A program made the translations under genes and the position numbers. Under the pieces are notes generated by a model that saw nothing but the letters and a program-made list of their open reading frames with translations, was not told where the DNA came from and made no database searches. From the NCBI GenBank assembly GCA_026416065.1, contig JAOAFW010000370.1, positions 1 through 12,202 on the forward strand: a stretch of 12,202 bases of DNA. Reading direction: 5' to 3'. Below are positions 5,744 through 12,202 of this stretch, piece after piece. Source of the DNA: Fimbriimonadales bacterium (GTDB lineage Bacteria > Armatimonadota > Fimbriimonadia > Fimbriimonadales > GBS-DC). Every line of letters begins with the position of its first letter. Position 1 is the stretch's first letter.

Positions 5744-6603
5744 ACAAACCGACGGGAATGACCTCGCACGATGTGGTGGACTACTTACGCCACGCCGCAG
5801 GTCAAAAAGAAGTGGGACACGCGGGGACGCTGGATCCCTCCGCGACCGGCGTGCTGCTGTGCCTGCTCGGACGCGCCACACGCCTGACCCCCTACCTGCA
5901 GGAACTGCCCAAAAAGTACCGTGGGGTGATCCAGTTCGGCATCCGCACAAACACGCAAGACGCGGAAGGCGAAGTGTTCTACCAGAAGCCAGCGCCCCAC
6001 CTGACACTGGATCAGGTACGCGCCGCCGCTGAGAAGTTCAAAGGGCGCATCTTGCAAATCCCGCCGATGTTCTCCGCCGTGCGACTGGAGGGGAAAAAGC
6101 TGCATGAGCTGGCACGAAAGGGTCAGGAAGTGCTACGCGAACCGCGCCCCGTGCAGATCTATCGGCTGGAGATATTCAGCTTCCAGCCGGGAGACTACCC
6201 GATGGCAGAATTTGAGTTGGAATGCTCCAAGGGAACCTATGTACGCACGTTGGCTTCCGACATCGGCGACGCGCTGAGCGTCGGCGCACACTTGAAACAG
6301 CTCACGCGCACCGCCGTCGGAAGCTTCCAGATCGAAGATGCCTGTACGCTGGCAGAGGTTGCCGACGCTGAGGGCATTCAGCAGCACTTAATCCCCATCG
6401 CGGACGCGCTCGCCCATCTCCCCCGCTGGTCACCTGTTCCCGCCGTGCTGGAGCGGCTCAAGCACGGCAACTTCGTGCAGGCGGAGCATCCCCTGTGGAC
6501 GCCGGGCGGGCATATCGTGGTACTGGACACCGAGGGCAAAGTAGCGTTGATAGCGCGCTGGCTGCCTCCGCTGCTACGCCCCGTGCGCGTAATACAAGGA
6601 TGA
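5722..6603 (+). CDS. truB: tRNA pseudouridine(55) synthase
   Basis: The 293-residue protein makes the universal pseudouridine 55 in the T-loop of tRNA. It begins MDGVLNLNKPTG, holds the catalytic aspartate D38 in GHAGTLDP, the active-site tyrosine region KKYRG (64-68), PPMFSAVRLEGKKLHELAR in the middle, and CSKGTYVRTLASDIG further on. The length matches the bacterial family. The start at 5722 lies inside nrnA, with GAGG 7 nt before it; the nearby ATG at 5726 is in the nrnA frame. The stop overlaps the ribF start as ATGA, so the two are translationally coupled. Confidence 0.97.
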   Translation: MDGVLNLNKPTGMTSHDVVDYLRHAAGQKEVGHAGTLDPSATGVLLCLLGRATRLTPYLQELPKKYRGVIQFGIRTNTQDAEGEVFYQKPAPHLTLDQVRAAAEKFKGRILQIPPMFSAVRLEGKKLHELARKGQEVLREPRPVQIYRLEIFSFQPGDYPMAEFELECSKGTYVRTLASDIGDALSVGAHLKQLTRTAVGSFQIEDACTLAEVADAEGIQQHLIPIADALAHLPRWSPVPAVLERLKHGNFVQAEHPLWTPGGHIVVLDTEGKVALIARWLPPLLRPVRVIQG

Positions 6604-7580
6604 GCTGGGTAGTTGGTGTTGAAGGTTTGCAAAACGCATTTCCAGGCGGCTGCGCCCTAACGATGGGCGTGTTCGATGGCGTGCATCGCGGTCATAGCGC
6701 GCTTATCACGGCGACGGTGGATTGGGCGCACCGACATAGCGTGCCCGCCGTGGCACTCACCTTCCATCCGCATCCCACCGCCGTACTTGCCCCTCAGCAC
6801 ACGCCTCAAATGCTCTGTACGCTCGCTCATCGCATCGAGAGACTACTGCGACAGGGAATTGACCTTGTGGTCGTCCAGCCGTTCACATCTGACTTCGCCC
6901 GGCTGAGCGCGCAGGAGTTCCTATCGCAAATCTTGCAGGAGGGCTTGCACTGTCGCGCTGTGGTCGTGGGTGACGATTTCCGTTTCGGTCAGAGGCGCAG
7001 TGGAAGCGTCGAGACGCTTCGCCAGGTGACCGGCTTGGAGGTTATCACTGTTGAGGGCATCCTCGACGAGTCAGGCGCGCGCATCTCCTCCACCCGCATT
7101 CGTGAGCTGGTACAGACTGGCAACCTGGAACGAGCAAACGCCCTGCTGGGCGAGCCGCTCCACTGGACAGGCGTCGCTGTGCGGGGCGATGGACGCGGAC
7201 GCGCCTTAGGCTACCCCACGGCGAATCTGGTTCCTATCGAGCCGCTGATTACGCCGCCTGAGGGAGTATATGCCTGTGTTGCGCGCATTCGCTCTCACGC
7301 TCCGAGCCCGCTTACCTTCGCAGTGGAAGAGAGCGAAACCTACCCGGCTGCCGTCAGTGTGGGCAAACCACCGATGTTCGAGAACGCCCGTGGGCGTGTG
7401 GAAGCCTATCTCGTCGATTTTCCCGACGAGGACCTCTATGGGCGCGTCATCACTTTGCAGTTCCTCGAACACTTGCGCCCCCAGGAGCAGTTCGAGAGTG
7501 TCGACGCGCTCCTTAGGCAGATGGCGCGCGATGTCGCGCGGGCGCGCCAGATTGTGCAGGAGGTACAATCGCGGCGATGA
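6600..7580 (+). CDS. ribF: Bifunctional riboflavin kinase / FAD synthetase
   Basis: The 326-residue protein converts riboflavin to FMN and FMN to FAD. The N-terminal adenylyltransferase half shows GVFDGVHRGH (23-32), GDDFRFGQRRSG (124-135) and ISSTRIREL (162-170). The C-terminal riboflavin kinase half shows RGDGRGRALGYPTANL (195-210), PEGVYA (220-225) and the acidic VEAYLVDFPDEDLYG (267-281). The usual SIGTNPTF-like loop reads SVGKPPMF (253-260), a moderate departure. The frame stays open upstream to 6495, but the ATG at 6600 fits family length and forms the ATGA overlap with truB. The stop likewise overlaps the lptB start. FAD made here could serve a flavin reductase for the Rieske enzyme, but nothing ties the two together. 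Confidence 0.95.
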   Translation: MSWVVGVEGLQNAFPGGCALTMGVFDGVHRGHSALITATVDWAHRHSVPAVALTFHPHPTAVLAPQHTPQMLCTLAHRIERLLRQGIDLVVVQPFTSDFARLSAQEFLSQILQEGLHCRAVVVGDDFRFGQRRSGSVETLRQVTGLEVITVEGILDESGARISSTRIRELVQTGNLERANALLGEPLHWTGVAVRGDGRGRALGYPTANLVPIEPLITPPEGVYACVARIRSHAPSPLTFAVEESETYPAAVSVGKPPMFENARGRVEAYLVDFPDEDLYGRVITLQFLEHLRPQEQFESVDALLRQMARDVARARQIVQEVQSRR

Positions 7581-8296
7581 CCATTCGCGCAGAGAACCTG
7601 AAACGCGCTTATCGTAAGCGGCTCGTCGTGCGTGATGTGTCGCTGGAAGTGGGGCAAGGCGAGGTCGTGGGGCTACTGGGTCCCAATGGCGCGGGCAAAA
7701 CCACGACCTTCTATATGATTGTCGGCTTAATACGCCCGCATGGGGGGCGCGTGCTCGTTGGGGAGCGTGAGATTACTCGGCTGCCGATGTATCAACGAGC
7801 GCGATTGGGACTGGGCTACCTGCCCCAGGAAGCGTCTGTCTTTCGCCAGCTCACTGTGGAGCAGAACCTGCTACTGGTAATGGAGATGCGCAACATCCCA
7901 GCCAGCGAACGGCGCGAGCGCGCCGAGCAACTGATGGAAGAGTTTCACATCGCCCACTTGCGCCATAACAAGGGCTACGCCCTCTCGGGCGGCGAACGAC
8001 GCCGAGTGGAAATTGCCCGCGCGCTCGCCCTGCAGCCGGCTTTCCTGCTATTGGACGAGCCGTTCACAGGCATTGACCCCAAGACTATCGAGGAACTACA
8101 GGAAATCATTCTTAGTTTGCGCCAGCGCAACATCGGCGTGCTAATCACAGACCATAATGTGAGCGCAACCCTGCGCATTACCGACCGCAGTTATATTCTG
8201 GCAGACGGTGGCATTGTAGCGCAAGGCGCTCCCGAGGAGGTGATTACAGACCCGCTGGCACGGAAATATTATTTTGGTGAGAGTTTTGAGTTATAA
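7577..8296 (+). CDS. lptB: LPS export ABC transporter ATP-binding protein
   Basis: The 239-residue ATPase powers the Lpt complex that extracts lipopolysaccharide from the inner membrane and pushes it across the periplasm. It shows Walker A GPNGAGKT (35-42) followed by TTFYMIVGL, LGYLPQEASVFRQLTVEQNL with Q-loop Q84, signature LSGGE (136-140), Walker B LLLDEPFTGIDP with catalytic E161, and H193 in TDHNVS. The PQEASVFR and DEPFTGIDP wording is characteristic of LptB rather than amino-acid transporters. AGGAGG lies 13 nt before the ATG, rather far, but the ATGA overlap with ribF gives coupling. Its presence points to a diderm with LPS or a similar outer-membrane lipid. LptF/G/A/C are not in view. 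Confidence 0.95.
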   Translation: MTIRAENLKRAYRKRLVVRDVSLEVGQGEVVGLLGPNGAGKTTTFYMIVGLIRPHGGRVLVGEREITRLPMYQRARLGLGYLPQEASVFRQLTVEQNLLLVMEMRNIPASERRERAEQLMEEFHIAHLRHNKGYALSGGERRRVEIARALALQPAFLLLDEPFTGIDPKTIEELQEIILSLRQRNIGVLITDHNVSATLRITDRSYILADGGIVAQGAPEEVITDPLARKYYFGESFEL

Positions 8297-8297
8297 T
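8292..8297 (+). promoter_or_regulatory. Perfect TATAAT -10 box before the AfsR/SARP-like gene
   Basis: TATAAT overlaps the lptB stop codon and ends 9 nt before the regulator's ATG, the same spacing as at the Rieske gene. No good -35 hexamer is present, so it may be weak or activator-dependent. It could give a separate leaderless mRNA for the regulator besides read-through from lptB. Confidence 0.5.
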
Positions 8298-8306
8298 CTA
8301 CTGGGG

Positions 8307-11300
8307 ATGAGCTTGCTGCCGGAAGAGTCGAGATGGTACTTTCAGCTTTTTGGGGGATTCGAGGCGCGCTGGGGTGCGCTTCGGGTTAATCGGTTTCGTA
8401 CAGCGAAAACCGCTTCCCTGTTAGCCTTCCTGGTTAGCCATCCACCGCACCGATTCGCGCGTGAGATGCTGGCAAACCAGTTCTGGGATGACCTGGAGCC
8501 GGAACGCGCTCGCAACAACCTCAGTGTCGCCCTGAACGCACTGCGCCATGCACTCGATGCGCCGGGCGCGCCGCTACTGATTGAAGCCGATTCTCAATGG
8601 GTGCGCCTGAACCCTGAAGCGTTTTACGCCGATGTGGTGGAATTTGAACAGGCAATCCAGCTTGCCAGCACGGCTTCCGACCCGGCGCAACAGTACGAGC
8701 ATTATGCCTACGCTGTCAACCTGTATCAGGGCGAATTTATGCCCGATTGGTATGACTCATGGATTGTACAAAAAGCCGCCGAATTGCAGGCAGAATGCCT
8801 GAGCGCACTGGAACAACTGGCTCAAATCGACTTGGAGCGTGGCAACGCCGAATCAGCGCGTCGCTGGCTGGCGCGGCTGGTGAGTATCAACCCATTAGAC
8901 CTCGACGCGATGGCGCGCTTGATGGAGTTGCACCTGCAAGCCCGTCAGTATGAGGTGGCAGCGCAGCTGGGCACAGTGTGGATAGAACAGTATCAACGGC
9001 TCACGGGCGGCGCGCCGCCTTTGCGAATACAGCAACTTACACAAGAAGCACTGCACAGAAGTCAGGAAAGGATACGCCTGCCCTCGCCCCGTGTGGAAGC
9101 ACGCCCCGATAAGCCCGCGTTGATGACCACCAACGTGGAAAATTCCGCAGTCGCGACTACTTCTTTGCCCCCACTGCCTCGCACCCGATTTGTGGGGCGC
9201 GAACAGGAGACAGCAGATCTACTGGAACGGCTTGCCGACCCTGCTGTACCGTGTACCACGATTATCGGACTGGGCGGGGTCGGCAAAACCCGCTTCGCGC
9301 TGGAGATCGCGCATAAACTCCAGGTCCAGGGGGAAACGCCCATCCACTGGGTTGCGCTCACCGCGATTACACAGGCAGAACAAATTATCCCTCTGATTGC
9401 TCAGACACTGGGATTACTTTCGCCCAGTAACCTGATTCATTCCTTGCAGCGCTACAGTGCGGAGCATCGTCCACTTCTCTTTCTGGACAATTTTGAACAT
9501 TTACTTCCTGACGGAGCGCGGATTATCGCGGAACTCCTGCGCGGCGCGCCAGGTATGCGGGTGTGCATCACTTCGCGCTTGCCGCTTCGAATTGAGAGCG
9601 AGACACTGTTCCCCCTTGCTCCGTTGCCGTGTGATGACACACCAGACTGCCCCGCCCTCACTTTATTTGTAGAACGGGCGAAACAGATCGACCACGACTT
9701 CCGGCTTAACGACCAGAATCGCCTGCTGATTCTCGAACTGTGCCGCCAACTGAACGGAATTCCCTTAGCTCTGGAACTCGCCGCCGCGCGTTTGAACACC
9801 CTCTCGCCTAAACAGATGCTCCAGAGCGTCCATGATAGATTACACTGGCTCAGGGCACGAAGAACCGATATCGAGGCGCGGCATCGCACCATGCTGGGTG
9901 TGCTGGAAACCACCGTCGCCACGCTTCCTTCTCACGCACGGCGCGCGCTGGCGCAACTAAGTCTCCTCCAAGATTCTTGGAGCCTCGCGTGGGCGCAAAC
10001 CGCAACAGGTTTATCCATGGAACACCTCATGGAGGCTCTGGAGATGCTCCTTGCAACGAGCTTGATTGAGCGCGTTCCAACCGAACCGCCCTGCTATCGG
10101 ATGCTTGAGATAGTGCGCGACTATGCCCAGACCCTGCTGAGCGACGCCCAGCGTCGCGCAGTAGAAAATCGTCTATGTGCCCGGACGCTTCAGATTGCGA
10201 CCCAGTGCGCCCCCCAAGCATACACTGCGCAACTCCCTGAATGGCTCGCCTTCTGGGACGCGACGCGCGCCCAGCTGTTCCAGACGCTGGAGATCTTAGA
10301 GAAGCAGAACAGACTCCATGACGCCCTCCGCCTCATCCGAGCAACGGAACGCTATTTCTATTTGCGACCCTTGCCGAATGACATCCTGCACCGAGTGCAA
10401 CGGTGGCTTATCTCGGGAAAACTCTCCCCGCGTGACATCATCGATGCACGCCTCATCCAACTCCGCCTGCTCTTCGAGATGGAACAACTTCATCTTGCGC
10501 TGCCGATTGCGCAGGAGCTGGCGGGGCTCGATCGGCGCGACAAACGGCGCGGCTGGGCGCTCTATTGGATCGTACAGATTGCTTTCACTCTGCGCGATCA
10601 TCCCACCGCTCGAACTTACTGGCGTCAACTCCGAAGGCATTTCCCTTGCGCTCACCACCCGCAACTCCATCACGCGATTCACTACCTGTGGGGCTATCTG
10701 GAGCCAGTTGAAGACATCATCGCGTGGCGTGAGGAGGGCGTGCAGTTCGCTCGGCAGACGGGCGACCCCCTCCTGCTGGGCGGCGCGCTCGACGCCCTGA
10801 TTGAACCCCTGATGTTTTTGGGCGAATATACCCGTGCCCAGCGATTTCTGGAAGAGACACGCACACTCTACACACGACTGCAAGACCAACTGCATCTGGA
10901 CGGGGTGCTGCACGGTCAGGTTTATTGCTGGCTCCAGCAAGGGGATCTGATTCAGGCGCAACAAACGCTTGATGTTTGCCTCGAGCAAGAGCGTCAGCTG
11001 GGGTTGCCCACCTACTCCACACACTGGCTTCAGGCAGTTTTATGGCGCTGGGAAGGCAAACCTGCGCAAGCACAACAACTTGCGCTCTCGGAAGTCGCGA
11101 ACCTGGAAGCGCAACAGATCTGGCATATCGCGGCTTTGATGCTGGAAGTTGCCGCCCTCTGCGCTGCCGACTTGGGGAACCTGAACGACGCCCTGGCCCA
11201 CGCCGCTGATGCGATGCGCCTGCGTGAACGCGAAGATGATCGCACGCGCCTGTACTTCACCCGCACTCATTATGCCTACCTCCGTGCTCGCGCAGGCGAA

Positions 11301-11528
11301 CCCGAAGCGGTGAAGGAACTGGAAGCATGTCTGCAGTACTGGCGTGAGCAGGGATGGCGTCCGTGGCAAGCGACGACGCTCCAGTACCTCGCGGAAGCTT
11401 ACGCTTTGCACGGAGAGCCGGTGCGCGCTCAGAGCGCGCTCGAAGAAGCCATCCTGCTCAATCGCGCTATGGGGCGTGCCCTCGCGCTCCAAAAATGTCA
11501 GAATCTGAAAAATTTGCTTCCGATTTGA
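8307..11528 (+). CDS. AfsR/SARP-like transcriptional regulator with BTAD, STAND (NB-ARC-like) ATPase and helical repeats
   Basis: The 1073-residue protein has four parts. Residues 10-100 form an OmpR-like winged helix for DNA binding (YFQLFGGFEARW, RTAKTASLLAFLV). Residues 105-245 form a bacterial transcriptional activation domain (YQGEFMPDWYDSWI). After a linker, a STAND ATPase carries FVGREQE (295-301), Walker A GLGGVGKT (321-328), Walker B LLFLDN (390-395), TSR (422-424) and GIPLALELAAA (484-494). The remainder, about 600-1073, is helical with TPR-like repeats (820-1065) and no C-terminal LuxR helix-turn-helix. Such proteins are cytosolic switches that assemble on binding a ligand with ATP; in Streptomyces AfsR controls secondary metabolism. 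The target here is unknown. The ATG at 8307 was preferred over an upstream in-frame TTG at 8274 because the latter overlaps lptB and adds residues with no domain match. Architecture is firm. Confidence 0.9.
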   Translation: MSLLPEESRWYFQLFGGFEARWGALRVNRFRTAKTASLLAFLVSHPPHRFAREMLANQFWDDLEPERARNNLSVALNALRHALDAPGAPLLIEADSQWVRLNPEAFYADVVEFEQAIQLASTASDPAQQYEHYAYAVNLYQGEFMPDWYDSWIVQKAAELQAECLSALEQLAQIDLERGNAESARRWLARLVSINPLDLDAMARLMELHLQARQYEVAAQLGTVWIEQYQRLTGGAPPLRIQQLTQEALHRSQERIRLPSPRVEARPDKPALMTTNVENSAVATTSLPPLPRTRFVGREQETADLLERLADPAVPCTTIIGLGGVGKTRFALEIAHKLQVQGETPIHWVALTAITQAEQIIPLIAQTLGLLSPSNLIHSLQRYSAEHRPLLFLDNFEHLLPDGARIIAELLRGAPGMRVCITSRLPLRIESETLFPLAPLPCDDTPDCPALTLFVERAKQIDHDFRLNDQNRLLILELCRQLNGIPLALELAAARLNTLSPKQMLQSVHDRLHWLRARRTDIEARHRTMLGVLETTVATLPSHARRALAQLSLLQDSWSLAWAQTATGLSMEHLMEALEMLLATSLIERVPTEPPCYRMLEIVRDYAQTLLSDAQRRAVENRLCARTLQIATQCAPQAYTAQLPEWLAFWDATRAQLFQTLEILEKQNRLHDALRLIRATERYFYLRPLPNDILHRVQRWLISGKLSPRDIIDARLIQLRLLFEMEQLHLALPIAQELAGLDRRDKRRGWALYWIVQIAFTLRDHPTARTYWRQLRRHFPCAHHPQLHHAIHYLWGYLEPVEDIIAWREEGVQFARQTGDPLLLGGALDALIEPLMFLGEYTRAQRFLEETRTLYTRLQDQLHLDGVLHGQVYCWLQQGDLIQAQQTLDVCLEQERQLGLPTYSTHWLQAVLWRWEGKPAQAQQLALSEVANLEAQQIWHIAALMLEVAALCAADLGNLNDALAHAADAMRLREREDDRTRLYFTRTHYAYLRARAGEPEAVKELEACLQYWREQGWRPWQATTLQYLAEAYALHGEPVRAQSALEEAILLNRAMGRALALQKCQNLKNLLPI

Positions 11529-11606
11529 GCATGTAAGAGTCTCGCAAGACCCCCTTGTATATCATACATTCGCATGCTCTCGACGGGCGTGCAAAGGAGA
11601 CTGGCT
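11529..11606 (+). other. Short intergenic region with candidate promoter and RBS for the secreted-protein gene
   Basis: The 78 bp contain a possible -10 box TATCAT (11560-11565) without a clear -35, and a strong Shine-Dalgarno sequence AAAGGAGA (11593-11600) 6 nt before the ATG. GAGCATG (11527-11533) and CATGCTC (11573-11579) form a loose inverted repeat, and GTCT/AGAC (11539-11550) a 4-bp stem. Neither looks like a functional terminator. Confidence 0.4.
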
Positions 11607-12202
11607 ATGCTGAATCGGTTGCATATCTTAGGGCTATGCGCAATCCTTGCGCTCGCGATATCCGGTGACGCGCCTGCACAGGGCGTGACGCAGGCGTTTA
11701 CCTACCAAGGCTTCCTGCGCCAGAGCGGCATTCCTGTGAACAACCCCTCGCAGCAGATGCGGTTTCGAATCTACGACGCTGCGACGATGGGCACTTTACT
11801 TTGGGATTCGGGAAACCTGTTAGTAAATGTGCAGAACGGACTGTTTACCGTGACGCTGAACACGCCAGCGAGCGTCTGGACAGGTGCGCCGCGCTTCCTG
11901 GAGATTCAGATTAACCCCATTTCTGGTCCGACCCTTAGTCCGCGCATCCCCCTTAATCCGACGCCCTACGCGAACACTGCCACGCTGCTCAACATGTTCC
12001 AGAGCGGCACGACAAACCCCGACCGCATGGTGATTACCCACTCGCCGCCGTTTACAAACTGGGGCTTGCAATATCGCGACAACGATGACAGCTTCCATTT
12101 CTTGGGCGGCGGCATCTCCCGCTTGCGCATTGGTCTCGCGGACGGCGTGCTGCAGTACCCGTTGGGCGCGGCGGCAGGGCGCGTGCTGACCAGCGACGCC
12201 AG
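11607..12202 (+). CDS. Secreted modular protein with signal peptide, 3' end cut by window edge
   Basis: The frame from ATG 11607 stays open for 198 codons to the right edge. Residues 1-24 are a Sec signal peptide: a charged start, hydrophobic ILGLCAILALAISG and a likely cleavage after APA (22-24). The mature part begins with a beta-rich module: FTYQGFLRQSGIPV (31-44), FRIYDAATMGTLLWDSG (53-69), NGLFTVTLN (77-85), FLEIQINP (97-104) and PRIPLNPTPYA (112-122). I recognise this as the N-terminal module of large exported proteins in several environmental phyla, often followed by repeats or a tail-fibre-like (peptidase S74) C-terminus. The visible end, GAAAGRVLTSDA, is typical of repeats leading to such domains. 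Function unknown; surface structure is a guess. The good Shine-Dalgarno sequence contrasts with its neighbours. Confidence 0.82.
   Translation, partial: MLNRLHILGLCAILALAISGDAPAQGVTQAFTYQGFLRQSGIPVNNPSQQMRFRIYDAATMGTLLWDSGNLLVNVQNGLFTVTLNTPASVWTGAPRFLEIQINPISGPTLSPRIPLNPTPYANTATLLNMFQSGTTNPDRMVITHSPPFTNWGLQYRDNDDSFHFLGGGISRLRIGLADGVLQYPLGAAAGRVLTSDA

Noticed and set aside
7564..7569. TACAAT 7 nt before the lptB start as a leaderless promoter
   Set aside because: No -35 match, spacing shorter than at the other genes, and the ATGA overlap with ribF already explains lptB expression.
10296..11024. Minus-strand 242-codon open frame inside the AfsR-like gene
   Set aside because: Antisense shadow of the helical-repeat region; no start signals or family motifs.
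11539..11550. GTCT-CGCA-AGAC as an intrinsic terminator after the AfsR-like gene
   Set aside because: The stem is only 4 bp and is followed by a C-run instead of a T-run.
1..12202. CRISPR arrays, insertion sequences, tRNA or rRNA genes
   Set aside because: No regularly spaced repeats, transposase motifs, terminal inverted repeats or tRNA/rRNA-like sequences were recognised by reading either strand.

Overview
The window reads as chromosomal DNA from a GC-rich, diderm, non-proteobacterial bacterium. Several traits together suggest Armatimonadota (Fimbriimonadales-like). They are a tmk-pstA pair as in Firmicutes, a cyanobacterial-style Ycf45/R3H ATPase, an LptB ATPase (so an LPS-type outer membrane), a DUF4058 remnant, and a secreted protein of a type I associate with such genomes. 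This assignment is inference; no rRNA or other phylogenetic marker was compared.

Minus-strand half (1-4472). In transcription order: a Ycf45-like R3H ATPase, thymidylate kinase (tmk) and a PstA-type cyclic-di-AMP receptor, closely packed as an operon. Next comes a Rieske non-heme iron oxygenase with its own consensus sigma70-type promoter, then a broken 5' fragment of a DUF4058 gene, then the N-terminal 173 codons of a YbdK-type carboxylate-amine ligase that runs off the left edge.

Divergent control region (4473-4759). It separates two housekeeping operons. It holds a good promoter for the R3H ATPase, a -10 box for nrnA inside a 42-bp nested inverted repeat, a perfect 14-bp palindrome, and shorter repeats.

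Plus-strand half (4760-12202). nrnA, truB, ribF and lptB overlap each other by 4-22 nt and are clearly one transcription/translation unit. This is the tail of the widespread nrnA-truB-ribF cluster with lptB added. A 1073-residue AfsR/SARP-like regulator (DNA-binding domain, BTAD, STAND ATPase, helical repeats) follows 10 nt later, with a TATAAT overlapping the lptB stop. The last gene, cut by the right edge, encodes a secreted modular protein.

A recurring feature is that several starts lack a Shine-Dalgarno sequence but have TATAAT or TACAAT 9-12 nt before the ATG, which predicts leaderless or nearly leaderless mRNAs. I saw no tRNA, rRNA, CRISPR array, insertion sequence or phage gene. I did not find a clearly new multi-gene system. 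The most unusual items are the leaderless promoters, the nrnA operator-like palindrome, the orphan Rieske oxygenase and the large STAND regulator.
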